Made by a program: the position numbers and the translations under genes | Shown: positions 26,759 through 36,297 of the stretch, one piece after another | Layout: every line of letters begins with the position of its first letter | Position numbering within the stretch: the stretch's first letter is position 1 | The notes under the pieces: model-generated | The model's database searches: none | Told to the model about the DNA's origin: nothing | What the model saw: the letters and a program-made list of their open reading frames with translations, nothing else | DNA from: Pedobacter sp. SYSU D00535 | GTDB taxonomy: Bacteria > Bacteroidota > Bacteroidia > Sphingobacteriales > Sphingobacteriaceae | DNA length: 64,000 nucleotides | Assembly (NCBI RefSeq): GCF_017355855.1 | Contig: NZ_JAFEWD010000013.1 | Coordinates: forward strand, 107,662 to 171,661 | Direction of reading: 5' to 3'

Positions 26759-27748
26759 ATGCAAAAAATTCACGCTGCAATTACAGCGGTTAATGGTTAC
26801 GTCCCTGAATACGTGTTGACGAACCATGAATTAGAAACAATGGTAGATACCAATGACGAGTGGATCACTACCCGGACAGGTATCAAAGAAAGAAGAATAC
26901 TCAAAGGCGAAGGCCTCGCTACCTCTGACATGGCAGTTCCTGCCGTTCAAGGCCTCCTCGAAAAACGGGGAATCAGCGCAGAAGAAATAGACCTTATCAT
27001 TTTCTGTACCTCCACTCCTGACATGGTTTTTCCGGCAACAGCAAACCTCCTTGCACACAAAATTGGTGCAAAGAAGGCCTGGGGCTTCGACCTGCAAGCG
27101 GCCTGCTCTGGGTTTGTCTTCGGATTAACTACAGGTGCTCAGTTCATAGAATCGGGAAAACATCAAAAAGTTCTTGTGGTTGGCGGAGATAAGATGTCGT
27201 CCATTGTAAACTATGAGGACCGCACTACCTGCATCATCTTCGGTGACGGGTGCGGTGCGGCGTTGCTGGAGCCCAATTATGAAGGGTATGGCGTCATTGA
27301 CTCCATCTGCAAAAGCGACGGCTCTGGCGGTCAGTATCTAAATTTGAAAGCAGGGGGGTCATTAAAACCGGCTTCTTACGCTACCATTGATGCCAAAGAG
27401 CACTATGCTTATCAGGAAGGTCAGACAGTGTTTAAGTTCGCAGTGACGAATATGGCTGATGTAGCAGCTGAAGTAATGGAGCGTAATAGCTTATCTTCAG
27501 AAGATATCGCATGGTTGGTACCTCATCAGGCTAACAAGCGGATTATTGACGCTACAGCTAACCGTACCGGCGTTTCTGCCGATAAAGTGATGATTAATAT
27601 TCATCGCTACGGAAATACAACTAACGGGACCATCCCCCTCTGTTTGTGGGAATGGGAGAGTAAACTTAAGAAAGGCGACAACGTTATTCTTGCTGCCTTC
27701 GGTGGAGGTTTTACCTGGGGAGCTCTTTACCTGAAGTGGGCGTATTAG
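26759..27748 (+). CDS. fabH: Beta-ketoacyl-ACP synthase III
   Basis: A 329-aa condensing enzyme that starts fatty acid synthesis by joining acetyl-CoA (or a branched acyl-CoA) to malonyl-ACP. The catalytic triad is C116 (LQAACSGFV), His in VPHQANKRI (near 256) and Asn in [10 protein letters not shown] (near 286). In this phylum branched primers are common, but primer choice cannot be read from the sequence. Last gene of the yceD-rpmF-plsX-fabH run; a hairpin lies before accB. Confidence 0.97.
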   Translation: MQKIHAAITAVNGYVPEYVLTNHELETMVDTNDEWITTRTGIKERRILKGEGLATSDMAVPAVQGLLEKRGISAEEIDLIIFCTSTPDMVFPATANLLAHKIGAKKAWGFDLQAACSGFVFGLTTGAQFIESGKHQKVLVVGGDKMSSIVNYEDRTTCIIFGDGCGAALLEPNYEGYGVIDSICKSDGSGGQYLNLKAGGSLKPASYATIDAKEHYAYQEGQTVFKFAVTNMADVAAEVMERNSLSSEDIAWLVPHQANKRIIDATANRTGVSADKVMINIHRYGNTTNGTIPLCLWEWESKLKKGDNVILAAFGGGFTWGALYLKWAY

Positions 27749-27798
27749 CATAAAAGAGATAAATTCAATAACCATAAGACGAGAGGTTTAAGAGGAAA

Positions 27799-27843
27799 AA
27801 TGAAAGTAAAAGCGACGGAGATTACGTCTTTTGAACTTTCATT
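27799..27843. promoter_or_regulatory. Imperfect inverted repeat between fabH and accB
   Basis: AATGAAAGT-AAAAGCGACG pairs with CGTCTTTTGAACTTTCATT with small bulges and a loop of about 7 nt. No T run follows at once, so it may be a weak terminator, attenuator or mRNA-processing hairpin that separates fabH from accBC expression. Confidence 0.4.
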
Positions 27844-27882
27844 CATAATTTTGACCTCAAATTTGAATAATCAACCAAAACA

Positions 27883-28374
27883 ATGGATATAAAACAGGTT
27901 CAGGAACTAATCCGGTTTGTTTCGAAATCAGGTGTAAATGAAGTTTCAATAGAAGAAAAAGATTTTAAGATCACCATTAAAACAAACCAGGCCCCTACAG
28001 TTGTAAATGCAACGATTCCGGCTCCCGCACCAGCTCCTGTAGCTGTTGCTCCTCAGGCTGCTCCGGTCGCACCAGCTCAAGCTGCTCCGGCACCTGCAGC
28101 TGCAACACCTGCTGTTGCCGCTGATTCATCAAACTACATTACCATTAAATCGCCGATGATCGGAACGTTCTATCGTTCATCCAGTCCTGATAAACCGTCT
28201 TTTGTAAACGTAGGAGACGAAGTAAAAGCAGGACAGGTGGTATGTATCATCGAAGCTATGAAACTCTTCAACGAAATCGAGTCAGAAGTTTCAGGCCGTA
28301 TTGTTAAAGTTCTTGTAGAGAACTCCAGCCCTGTAGAATACGATCAACCATTATTCCTGGTTGAGCCAGCATAA
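27883..28374 (+). CDS. accB: Biotin carboxyl carrier protein of acetyl-CoA carboxylase
   Basis: A 163-aa carrier that shuttles carboxylated biotin between AccC and the carboxyltransferase. The biotinyl lysine is K127 in EAMKL. An Ala/Pro-rich flexible linker covers about residues 45-85, and the biotinyl domain (about 88-163) starts at [14 protein letters not shown]. accC starts 83 bp downstream on the same strand. The promoter must lie in the gap after fabH. Confidence 0.97.
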   Translation: MDIKQVQELIRFVSKSGVNEVSIEEKDFKITIKTNQAPTVVNATIPAPAPAPVAVAPQAAPVAPAQAAPAPAAATPAVAADSSNYITIKSPMIGTFYRSSSPDKPSFVNVGDEVKAGQVVCIIEAMKLFNEIESEVSGRIVKVLVENSSPVEYDQPLFLVEPA

Positions 28375-28457
28375 TTTAACTTAATCTATGTGCAAATGTG
28401 TAGATGCTGAAAAGCCGCTGCAGATTTGCACATTCTTTTATCTGCACATTAAGAAGT

Positions 28458-29807
28458 ATGTTTAAGAAAATATTAATTGCAAACCGCGGGGAAATTGCTC
28501 TACGGATTATTCGTACCTGCAAGGAAATGGGAATAAAAACGGTAGCAATTTATTCTACCGCTGATCGCGAAAGTTTGCATGTTAGGTTTGCTGACGAAGC
28601 TGTTTGTATCGGACCTCCGCCCAGCAAAGATTCTTACCTAAATATTCCAAATATCATTTCAGCAGCAGAGCTTACTAACGCTGATGCAATTCATCCTGGA
28701 TATGGGTTTCTTTCAGAGAACGCTAAATTCTCTGCTATTTGTCGTGATTACGGGATTAAATTCATTGGTGCTACTCCTGAGCAGATCAATGACATGGGAG
28801 ATAAGTCGTCCGCAAAGGAAACCATGAAAATTGCCGGAGTTCCAACTATCCCGGGCTCTGAGGGATTACTGAGCGACGTGAAAGAGGGGATAAAAATTGC
28901 TAACGAGATTGGTTATCCTGTAATTCTGAAAGCTACCGCCGGTGGTGGGGGTAGAGGAATGCGCATCGTTTGGAAAGATGAGGAGTTTGAACCAGCCTGG
29001 GATTCTGCTCGTCAGGAAGCAGGGGCAGCATTCGGAAACGAAGGAATTTATCTTGAGAAGTTTGTTGAGGATCCCCGCCATATTGAGATCCAGGTGATCG
29101 GCGATCAGTACGGGACCGTTTGTCACCTGTCTGAACGCGATTGCTCTATTCAGCGACGTCACCAGAAGTTGGTAGAAGAATCACCTTCTCCATTCATGAC
29201 CGAGAGCCTGAGAGAAAAAATGGGTGAAGCTGCAATCAAAGGAGCGAAGGCGGTAAATTATGAAGGCGCCGGAACTATTGAGTTTCTTGTCGACAAACAC
29301 CGTAACTTCTACTTCATGGAGATGAACACTCGTATCCAGGTAGAACATCCGGTAACGGAAGAGGTGATCAACTACGACCTGATAAAAGAGCAAATTAAGG
29401 TAGCAGCGGGTGTTCCAATCTCAGGAAAAAATTATTTTCCGGCCAAGCACGCGATCGAGTGTCGTATAAATGCTGAGGATCCGTTCAACGGCTTTAGACC
29501 ATCGCCGGGAAGAATCACTAATTTCCATTCTCCGGGGGGGCACGGTGTGCGGGTAGACACGCACGTTTATGCAGGCTACCAAATCCCACCCAATTACGAT
29601 TCAATGATTGCAAAACTGATCTGTACCGGCCAGACACGAGAGGAAGCACTCTCTACGATGGAACGGGCACTTAGTGAGTTTGTCATTGAAGGTATTAAGA
29701 CAACCATTCCGTTCCACATAAAACTGATGAAAGACCCGAATTTCAGGGCGGGTAACTTCACCACGAAGTTTATGGAAAGCTTCGATCTCAGCGAGACGGC
29801 AATCTAA
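28458..29807 (+). CDS. accC: Acetyl-CoA carboxylase, biotin carboxylase subunit
   Basis: A 449-aa ATP-grasp enzyme that carboxylates the biotin on AccB. The start at 28458 gives the standard [16 protein letters not shown]; the frame extends 18 codons further, but that stretch is not conserved. Features include the [11 protein letters not shown] loop (about residues 163-170), the HIEIQV strand, [12 protein letters not shown] (about 229-240) and [10 protein letters not shown] with the catalytic Glu/Arg. A terminator follows, so the unit is probably accB-accC. Confidence 0.97.
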   Translation: MFKKILIANRGEIALRIIRTCKEMGIKTVAIYSTADRESLHVRFADEAVCIGPPPSKDSYLNIPNIISAAELTNADAIHPGYGFLSENAKFSAICRDYGIKFIGATPEQINDMGDKSSAKETMKIAGVPTIPGSEGLLSDVKEGIKIANEIGYPVILKATAGGGGRGMRIVWKDEEFEPAWDSARQEAGAAFGNEGIYLEKFVEDPRHIEIQVIGDQYGTVCHLSERDCSIQRRHQKLVEESPSPFMTESLREKMGEAAIKGAKAVNYEGAGTIEFLVDKHRNFYFMEMNTRIQVEHPVTEEVINYDLIKEQIKVAAGVPISGKNYFPAKHAIECRINAEDPFNGFRPSPGRITNFHSPGGHGVRVDTHVYAGYQIPPNYDSMIAKLICTGQTREEALSTMERALSEFVIEGIKTTIPFHIKLMKDPNFRAGNFTTKFMESFDLSETAI

Positions 29808-29826
29808 AATTAAAGCGTATTCGTAG

Positions 29827-29856
29827 ATACCATTCTAGTAATAGAATGGTATTTTT
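29827..29856 (+). terminator. Terminator between accC and tatC
   Basis: ATACCATTCTA at 29827-29837 and its exact complement at 29842-29852 with a GTAA loop, then TTTTG. The tatC start codon is 14 bp further, so read-through or a promoter within the hairpin region must drive tatC. Confidence 0.75.
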
Positions 29857-29866
29857 GTTTTATACA

Positions 29867-30745
29867 ATGAGCGATCAAAGAAAACAAGATTTAGTAGAAT
29901 CAATAAGAGAAAGAGGAAAGTCACTTGAAGCAGAGATGTCGTTTTTTGATCATCTCGAAGTATTACGTTGGCACTTAATACGGTCAGCTGCGGCAATTGT
30001 GTTATTTACCATTCTGGCCTTTGCTTACTACGATTTCATTTTCGGCTCCGTAATCCTTGGTCCTAAAAGTCCTGACTTTTGGACGTACAGAATGATGTGC
30101 GCACTTACAGATCGCTTCAACCTAGGCGCAGAATTCTGTATTACAAATATTCCTTTTAAAATCATCAATACAGAAATGGCCGGTCAGTTTACCCTGCAAT
30201 TAAATTCATCCTTGCTTATTGGGGTGATAGCGGGCTTTCCCTACCTCTTGTATGAAATCTGGCGATTTGTGAAGCCTGGTTTAACGGATACAGAGAGCAA
30301 GGTGGCGAGCGGTTTTGTTTTTTACGCCACGCTGTTGTTTGTGCTTGGTATCCTGTTTGGCTACTATATTATTGCGCCTTTGTCAGTGAACTTCCTGGCC
30401 AATTACAATGTGAGTGACATCATTGAAAATAACATTACTATTGATTCTTACCTCTCTTCAGTGGCCACATTAACCCTGGGAGCAGGCATCACCTTCGAAC
30501 TGCCGATCATCATCTACATTTTGTCAAAGCTTGGCATAATGACTCCGGCTTTTATGCGTTCATCCAGAAGGTATGCTACTGTGCTTATCTTAATTATTGC
30601 AGCAATTGTAACCCCAACACCGGATATATTAACAATGCTTACGGTTAGCTTTCCGCTGTTCCTGCTTTATGAGATTAGTATTATTGTTTCGGGTAGGGTG
30701 GAAGCTCGCAGGAAAAAAGAAGAACTGGAATTTTATTCCAAATAA
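29867..30745 (+). CDS. tatC: Twin-arginine translocase subunit TatC
   Basis: A 292-aa inner-membrane protein with six predicted helices, the receptor for twin-arginine signal peptides. Family features are SFFDHLEVLRWHLIRSA (start of TM1), the FKPGL-type loop (RFVKPGLTDTE), FYATLLFVLGILFGYY and TPTPDILTM. Length is near normal, with extra loop sequence between TM1 and TM2 (about residues 55-85). I start at the ATG at 29867. No tatA is in the window. Confidence 0.95.
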   Translation: MSDQRKQDLVESIRERGKSLEAEMSFFDHLEVLRWHLIRSAAAIVLFTILAFAYYDFIFGSVILGPKSPDFWTYRMMCALTDRFNLGAEFCITNIPFKIINTEMAGQFTLQLNSSLLIGVIAGFPYLLYEIWRFVKPGLTDTESKVASGFVFYATLLFVLGILFGYYIIAPLSVNFLANYNVSDIIENNITIDSYLSSVATLTLGAGITFELPIIIYILSKLGIMTPAFMRSSRRYATVLILIIAAIVTPTPDILTMLTVSFPLFLLYEISIIVSGRVEARRKKEELEFYSK

Positions 30746-30772
30746 TTTACACCACAACATAACAAAAACAAC

Positions 30773-31210
30773 ATGGATAACAAAACCGTCTCTATCGCTA
30801 TTGGTTCAGATCACGCAGGCTTTGAATACAAGGAAATGCTGAAAGATTTCCTGAAGGATTTTGAACTGAAAGATTTCGGAGCTTATAGCGCAGAATCAGC
30901 GGATTATCCTGATTTTGCTCACCCAGTCTCAAATGCAGTAGAACAGGGTGAATTCACACTGGGAATATTGGTTTGCGGCAGTGCTAACGGAGTAGCTATT
31001 ACAGCGAATAAACACCAGGGTATTCGTGCCGCCATCTGTTGGACTGAAGAATTAGCCGCGCTGGCGAGACAACACAATAATGCTAATGTACTATGTGTTC
31101 CGGCTCGCTTTATATCACAAGATGAAGCAAAAGCGATCACCCAAAAATTCATCGATACAGAGTTTGAGGGAGGAAGACACGCTACCCGCGTAAATAAAAT
31201 ATCGTGCTAA
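30773..31210 (+). CDS. rpiB: Ribose-5-phosphate isomerase B
   Basis: A 145-aa RpiB, interconverting ribose-5-phosphate and ribulose-5-phosphate. SDHAGFEYK (residues 9-17) is the phosphate-binding start, LVCGSANGVAITANK has the catalytic Cys, and HNNANVLCVPAR is the usual C-terminal block. It lies between tatC (27-bp gap) and the M28 peptidase gene (1-4 bp gap), so these three are probably co-transcribed. Confidence 0.95.
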   Translation: MDNKTVSIAIGSDHAGFEYKEMLKDFLKDFELKDFGAYSAESADYPDFAHPVSNAVEQGEFTLGILVCGSANGVAITANKHQGIRAAICWTEELAALARQHNNANVLCVPARFISQDEAKAITQKFIDTEFEGGRHATRVNKISC

Positions 31211-31214
31211 CATG

Positions 31215-32771
31215 ATGAAAAAAGTACTGTTAAGTCTGGCGTTTGCCGGTGTTGCCTTACAAGGCTTTACTCAGGATCCGCGCCAGTACTCCACTTATAT
31301 TGATACAGTGGATGCCAGAAAGCATCTCACCATTTTGGCTTCAGATGAGTTTGAAGGGAGACGGACGGGAACGAGAGGGGCTGAAAAAGCAGCAAACTAC
31401 CTTGCAGATCAATTTAAGCGGATAGGCTTAGCAGCACCGGTAAACGGTTCTTATTTTCAGTCAGTTCCCATTGTAAAAGCGCAATTTGAGGTCGAAAAGT
31501 TTGAAGTGAATAACAAATCTCTGAAGAACTACGAAGACTTCTATCTCCCCACAACTTTTGCAGATAAAACAATTGAGGCAAAGGAAATCGTATTTGTGGG
31601 ATACGGAATCAGTGAAGAACGTTTTGACGAGCTGAAAGGGCTGGATCTGACGAATAAAGTAGTAATGTTTATTCGTTCAGGGGAGCCGACGAAGAACGGC
31701 GTTTCTGCACTCACTAAAACAACTACTCTTTCCGAATGGAGCCGCGCCTACGCCAGAAAGGTGCAGGCAATCCAGGCTAAAAATCCCGCTCTGATTCTGG
31801 CAGTTGTTCCAGAAGGTGCTGGCTTTAGTACCGCAAGGGCCCACAGGGGGGAACCTATGTTGATCCTGGGTAAGAGAATGCTTAGTACAAACAGGGCGGA
31901 AGTGGTAGAGATCAATAGCTTGACAGCTAACCTTTTTCTAGCGAAATCGGGCAAAACGCTGCAAAGTCTGAAGGAGCAGATTGATAATACGGGCTCTCCC
32001 GCTTCAAGGGTAGTTAAAGCAGACTTCAAGACCCGCTATGAAATGGAACAGGAGCCCGTGAAGGCGGTAAACGTCTTGGGTTACCTGGAGGGATCTGATT
32101 TGAAGGACGAGCTGGTGGTAATTTCCGCCCATTATGACCATGTTGGTTTAAACCCGGAAGGGCCGGATAAAGTGTTTAACGGTGCGGATGACGATGGTTC
32201 CGGAACTACGGCTGTTATAGAGTTGGCAGAAGCTTTCGCGGCTGCAAAGAAAGCAGGTAAAGGACCAAGAAGAAGCGTATTATTCCTTGCCGTTGTCGGC
32301 GAGGAGGAGGGGTTGTTAGGATCTGAACACTACGCCTCGAATCCGGTTTTTCCTCTGACCAATACGGTTACCAATTTAAATATTGACATGATCGGGAGGG
32401 TAGATCCCGCGCATAAAAACAAATCGGACTACGTCTATCTTATTGGCTCTGATAAGTTAAGTTCTGAGCTTCATAAAATCAGTGAAGCCGCCAATACATC
32501 GTTTACTAAACTGGATCTCGATTATAAGTATAACGATCCGGAAGATCCGGAGCGCATTTACTACCGATCAGATCACTATAACTTTGCAAAAAACAGGATA
32601 CCGATTGTTTTTTACTTCAACGGAGTGCATGAAGATTATCACCAGCCTGGTGACGAAGTTTCGAAGATTAACTTTCCGCTATTGGTAAAACGCGCTCATT
32701 TAGTGTTTTATACAGCCTGGGAGGTTTTGAATCGGGATAAGCGCCCCGTGGTAGACTCGAATAAGAAGTAG
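31215..32771 (+). CDS. Exported M28-family metallopeptidase
   Basis: A peptidase of about 518 aa with a signal peptide (LLSLAFAGVALQGFTQ). A PA-like insert lies at about 120-250 and the M28 zinc aminopeptidase domain at about 275-505. Metal ligands seen: HYDHVG, ADDDGSG, GEEEGLLGSEHY, NIDMIGR and SDHYNF. It is expected to release N-terminal amino acids from peptides in the periplasm. Start is either of two ATGs at 31212/31215; I use the second, next to the Lys pair. Likely last gene of the tatC-rpiB-M28 run. Confidence 0.92.
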   Translation: MKKVLLSLAFAGVALQGFTQDPRQYSTYIDTVDARKHLTILASDEFEGRRTGTRGAEKAANYLADQFKRIGLAAPVNGSYFQSVPIVKAQFEVEKFEVNNKSLKNYEDFYLPTTFADKTIEAKEIVFVGYGISEERFDELKGLDLTNKVVMFIRSGEPTKNGVSALTKTTTLSEWSRAYARKVQAIQAKNPALILAVVPEGAGFSTARAHRGEPMLILGKRMLSTNRAEVVEINSLTANLFLAKSGKTLQSLKEQIDNTGSPASRVVKADFKTRYEMEQEPVKAVNVLGYLEGSDLKDELVVISAHYDHVGLNPEGPDKVFNGADDDGSGTTAVIELAEAFAAAKKAGKGPRRSVLFLAVVGEEEGLLGSEHYASNPVFPLTNTVTNLNIDMIGRVDPAHKNKSDYVYLIGSDKLSSELHKISEAANTSFTKLDLDYKYNDPEDPERIYYRSDHYNFAKNRIPIVFYFNGVHEDYHQPGDEVSKINFPLLVKRAHLVFYTAWEVLNRDKRPVVDSNKK

Positions 32772-32788
32772 AAGGAGTTTAAAAAATA

Positions 32789-32818
32789 AAAGGTCTGAGC
32801 TACTCTCAGACCTTTTTA
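32789..32818. terminator. Bidirectional terminator after M28 peptidase gene
   Basis: AAAGGTCTGAG at 32789-32799 and its exact complement at 32805-32815, followed by TTATTTTT and preceded by AAAAAATA. Confidence 0.85.
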
Positions 32819-32821
32819 TTT

Positions 32822-33295
32822 TTAGAAGGTAAACCTGATCGACAAGCCGAAGCCGCCTTCATCCAGATCGGTGTAGGGATTTAGTACAAGTGCCGGCTTC
32901 CAATCCAGCGAGGCGTTGATCGGTGCTCCTGCAAATTTGTAGTCTAAACCTAATACTCCATCAATACTAAGCAGTAGTTCACTTTCATCAGTACGTTTAT
33001 ACTCGTAGCTTCCTACTGTAGCACCACCACCGTAGTACCATCTAAGGCCAGGAGCTCCGGCAATAGGGTTATGTACTTCGTAAAGGCCGGTCAGGCGGAA
33101 GATCGAGTAGTCATCTCTGTTTTTAACATTTAAAATAAAGTCGAGTGCCTTGTCAGACTCCAGGAAAGTTTTGAAGGTAATTCCGTAAGAATCTCCTACG
33201 CGAACACCGAGTCCATGTCTGTATTGAGCCTTAGCAGCAGACGACGCCATCAAAAGCAGCACCGCGACAAAAAGTGAAAGTGATAATTTTTTCAT
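32822..33295 (-). CDS. Exported outer-membrane beta-barrel-like protein
   Basis: A 157-aa protein with a signal peptide (residues 1-23, ending AKAQ). The rest is made of alternating amphipathic strands ending in Phe (LSIRFTF), as in small eight-stranded outer-membrane barrels. No named family is recognised. Single gene, convergent with the M28 gene, sharing a terminator with it. Confidence 0.75.
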   Translation of the reverse strand: MKKLSLSLFVAVLLLMASSAAKAQYRHGLGVRVGDSYGITFKTFLESDKALDFILNVKNRDDYSIFRLTGLYEVHNPIAGAPGLRWYYGGGATVGSYEYKRTDESELLLSIDGVLGLDYKFAGAPINASLDWKPALVLNPYTDLDEGGFGLSIRFTF

Positions 33296-33499
33296 AAATG
33301 TTATAGTTAGTGTTAATACACGACTGTCCCGAAATTGTTCTCTGCACAGCCGGGCCGAAATTATAAATTGTTTGAGAAATAGGACGGCTTCATTTTGTAA
33401 TTAGTTGCGCAAGTCATCTCAGTTTAGCCGATTTTTCAGCTGCTGATACTGCATCGGTGTTAAAAAACGTTAATCTGTAGTTTTCTGAATTTAAAAAGA

Positions 33500-33507
33500 T
33501 AAATTTG
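33500..33507 (+). promoter_or_regulatory. Bacteroidota -7 element for the FKBP lipoprotein pair
   Basis: TAAATTTG matches TAnnTTTG and lies 17 bp before the ATG at 33525. Confidence 0.45.
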
Positions 33508-33524
33508 TGACCTGTTTTTGAGAG

Positions 33525-34007
33525 ATGAGAAAGTTAGTATTATTACTTATTGCGGCAATCAGTTTAGCAGGCTGTAAAAAAAATGATCCCTATAATGCGC
33601 AAAAGCAATTGGAGGCAGACGAGCAGCTGATCAAAGCCTTTATTGCAGAAAAGAATATTACGAATGCTCAAAGACATGCAAGCGGAATGTATTATGTGAT
33701 CACTTCGCCTGGAGCAGGTAACTTCCAGTACACGCAAAGTTCAGGTGTGCAGGTGAAATACAAACTTCGTTTGCTTAATGGCACTGAAATCGAACAGCCT
33801 ACCGATCCGGTTTGTCTTACGCTCGGGCGAGTTATTCCAGGCTGGCAGTATGGAATTCCGCTGATTCAAAAAGGTGGGAAGATCAGGCTACTTATTCCCT
33901 CTGTTTATGCCTATGGTCCTAATCCGGCCGGAGCAATTCCCGCTAACTCCGTCCTCGACTTCGATATTGAAGTGCTAGACGTTTCAACCCAACCATGTAC
34001 TAACTAA
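33525..34007 (+). CDS. FKBP-type peptidyl-prolyl isomerase lipoprotein
   Basis: A 160-aa lipoprotein. The lipobox LAGC at residues 14-17 is followed by charged residues, then a FKBP domain at about 50-153 (GVQVKYKLRLLNGTE, the VIPGWQYGIPLIQKGGKIRL core and AYGPNPAGAIPANSVLDFDI). It would help fold or isomerise proline bonds in the outer envelope. The next FKBP gene starts 8 bp later, so both are probably one transcript. Its long N-terminal helix (KQLEADEQLIKAFIAEK) is usual for these Bacteroidota FKBPs. Confidence 0.88.
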   Translation: MRKLVLLLIAAISLAGCKKNDPYNAQKQLEADEQLIKAFIAEKNITNAQRHASGMYYVITSPGAGNFQYTQSSGVQVKYKLRLLNGTEIEQPTDPVCLTLGRVIPGWQYGIPLIQKGGKIRLLIPSVYAYGPNPAGAIPANSVLDFDIEVLDVSTQPCTN

Positions 34008-34015
34008 ACAATAGA

Positions 34016-34942
34016 ATGAAATTTAAGAGATATACTTTACCCGCACTGCTGCTTGCTGCCATTGTCTTTTTTGCGGCTTGTAAGAAGGATTATGCTAGTA
34101 TCGAGGAGGAGGACCAGCAGGGTATCGATGCGTATATGAGCCAGAACAGTCTAACTGGCTTTACGCTGAGTAATGGGATTTATTATAAGGTAATTAAACA
34201 AGGAACGGGAGAAGAGCTGGATTATACGAAAAGGGTACTAGCGCATTATACAGTTAGATCTCTTGATGGTCGTTTCAGCGCAGTTGATACCATTACCCTT
34301 TATAATAGATTCTATAATTTTTTCGGATACATCAGCCTTCCAGGCGTGCGTGAAAAGCAGGCTGACGCCTTCAGAGAAGTTATCAACGAAGGACTTACAC
34401 GGGTTGGGGGAGAAATAAGACTTGTTATTCCTTCCAGGTTTGCTTATGGTGTAAGTGGTTATAGCTCTTTTCCGGGCTATGACAATAGCTTAGATCTGAA
34501 AGGAAATTCTTCTCTTGATGTAACTGTTAAAATTGTAGCTAGTGAAAATACGATTGCTCAATACGAAGAAGCAGTAATAAAAAACCATCTTGGAGCAAGT
34601 ATAAACGAGTTTACTAAGACAGCTAGTGGACTTTACTACAAGATTATCAACCCGGGGACAGGAAGTCCGATTACAAGAGACTCTACGGTGATGGCTATTT
34701 ATACCGGAAAGTTTACTAACGGCAAGGTCTTCGCTAGTAATGACGCTTCTAATCTTTTAGAAGCGGATTTAGATGGAGGGGTTGTTAAAGGTTGGACTGA
34801 GGGATTACCATTTATTAAAGAAGGAGGCTCTATTCGAGTTGTTTTTCCTTCAAGCCTGGGCTATGGAAATGGTATCGATAGGGGATTTCCCCCATTTGTG
34901 CCACTGGATTTCGAGATTCGAGTTACAGAAGTGAAACCATAG
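34016..34942 (+). CDS. Two-domain FKBP-type peptidyl-prolyl isomerase lipoprotein
   Basis: A 308-aa lipoprotein. The lipobox ends at C22 (FFAAC). Two FKBP-like domains follow (about residues 30-175 and 185-307). The second is the more canonical (VMAIYTGKFTNGKVF, VKGWTEGLPFIKEGGSIRVV, GYGN). The first has a longer flap and a looser core (RLVIPSRFAYG), so it may be a binding rather than catalytic domain. Co-transcribed with the single-domain FKBP; a terminator follows. Confidence 0.87.
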   Translation: MKFKRYTLPALLLAAIVFFAACKKDYASIEEEDQQGIDAYMSQNSLTGFTLSNGIYYKVIKQGTGEELDYTKRVLAHYTVRSLDGRFSAVDTITLYNRFYNFFGYISLPGVREKQADAFREVINEGLTRVGGEIRLVIPSRFAYGVSGYSSFPGYDNSLDLKGNSSLDVTVKIVASENTIAQYEEAVIKNHLGASINEFTKTASGLYYKIINPGTGSPITRDSTVMAIYTGKFTNGKVFASNDASNLLEADLDGGVVKGWTEGLPFIKEGGSIRVVFPSSLGYGNGIDRGFPPFVPLDFEIRVTEVKP

Positions 34943-34956
34943 CTAAAAAGATACAG

Positions 34957-34982
34957 AAGGCGCCATCTAGGCGCCTTTTTTT
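34957..34982. terminator. Terminator between FKBP genes and photolyase
   Basis: AAGGCGCC at 34957-34964, loop ATCTA, GGCGCCTT at 34970-34977, then a run of T. Its T run overlaps the end of the convergent photolyase gene. Confidence 0.85.
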
Positions 34983-36297
34983 ATTTAGCTAAACCAGCCT
35001 TATACACTTCCAAAGCTCTTTCCCTTGCAAATTTATGTTCCACTATCGGTTGTGGGTATCTGAACGGGTCATCGAATTCAGGAATCCATTTCCTGATGTA
35101 TTCCAACTTTTTGTCAAACTTCTGCGTCTGTAAGTCCGGACTAAAAACGCGAAAGTAGGGAGCAGCATCATTCCCGGTTCCTGCAGCCCATTGCCAACCA
35201 CCTATGTTGCTCGCCTGATCATAGTCAAGTAATTTCCGGGCGAAATACGCTTCTCCCCAGCGCCAGTCAATCAGCAGGTGCTTGCATAGAAAACTCGCTA
35301 CCACCATTCGTACCCTGTTGTGCATCCAGCCCGTAGCGTTCAGCTGCCGCATGCCGGCATCTACTATGGGGTAACCTGTCTTACCTTCGCACCAAAACTG
35401 GAACTCCGCTTCGTTGTTACGCCAGCGGATATTATCAAACTCTTTTTTGAAAGAGGAATGGACAGTATGTGGGAAATACCATAAGATCATTGCATAAAAA
35501 TCTCTCCATACCAACTCTGATAGCCAGGTATCTGGAGAATGTTCGAGCCCCAGCCGCGCAGCTTCTCGAATACTAATTGTTCCGAACCGTAAATGAACGC
35601 TCAGCTTTGACGTTCCATTAAGCGCCGGGTAGTCGCGCGTGTTCTTATAGTTCCCCAAAACTTCAATGTACTCCGGTATTTGAACCGTTATCGGGCTTCG
35701 TTTAAACCCGATTTCAGCAAGTTCCGGGATTTCTGGTTGGCGGCATTGGTAAAGATTGGGCAAGTACTCTTTGCTGGGATAGGATTTTAAATGGAATTCC
35801 GCCTCAAGTTTCTGCAGCCACTTGCGTTTATAAGGGGTGAAAACCGTGTAAGGTGTTCCGTCTTCTTTTAACACCTCGTTTTTCTCAAACACAACGTGAT
35901 CCTTGTACCCCTTGAAGTTTATGCCTTTTGTTTTCAGATAGTCGCCTATTTCCTGATCCCGCTTCCTTGCGTAGGGCTCGTAGTCGTCGTTGATAAACAC
36001 GTTTCGCAGAGTGTACTCGCCCTGTAGTTGTTGGAAAGCTTCTAATGGCCTGGCGTGAATTACTCTTAAGCCTGAACCTTTGGCTGCCAGCTCCGCCTTC
36101 AGTTTTACGATAGCATCATGGATAAACGAGACCCGGGCGTCATCCTCGTCCTCGAGCTGCTCTAGGATATTGCGATCGAAGATAAAAAGTGCCAGAACTG
36201 GTAAGCCAGCCTTCAAGGCATGGTATAGCCCGCAGTTGTCGTCTAGTCGCAAATCCCTTCGGAACCAAAAAATATTTACTTCAGGCTTTTCTTTCAT
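34981..36297 (-). CDS. Deoxyribodipyrimidine photolyase / cryptochrome family
   Basis: A 438-aa flavoprotein of the class I CPD photolyase/cryptochrome group. N-terminal alpha/beta antenna domain (VNIFWFRRDLRLDDN) and C-terminal FAD domain with WMHNRVRMVVASFL, the NIGGWQWAAGTGNDAAPYFR block (including the conserved Trp and Asn near FAD) and FSPDLQTQKFD. It should use blue light to split UV dimers. Its start overlaps the end of the TIGR01777 gene by 17 bp, so the two are coupled. A second, DASH-type member lies 1.5 kb away. Confidence 0.92.
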   Translation of the reverse strand: MKEKPEVNIFWFRRDLRLDDNCGLYHALKAGLPVLALFIFDRNILEQLEDEDDARVSFIHDAIVKLKAELAAKGSGLRVIHARPLEAFQQLQGEYTLRNVFINDDYEPYARKRDQEIGDYLKTKGINFKGYKDHVVFEKNEVLKEDGTPYTVFTPYKRKWLQKLEAEFHLKSYPSKEYLPNLYQCRQPEIPELAEIGFKRSPITVQIPEYIEVLGNYKNTRDYPALNGTSKLSVHLRFGTISIREAARLGLEHSPDTWLSELVWRDFYAMILWYFPHTVHSSFKKEFDNIRWRNNEAEFQFWCEGKTGYPIVDAGMRQLNATGWMHNRVRMVVASFLCKHLLIDWRWGEAYFARKLLDYDQASNIGGWQWAAGTGNDAAPYFRVFSPDLQTQKFDKKLEYIRKWIPEFDDPFRYPQPIVEHKFARERALEVYKAGLAK

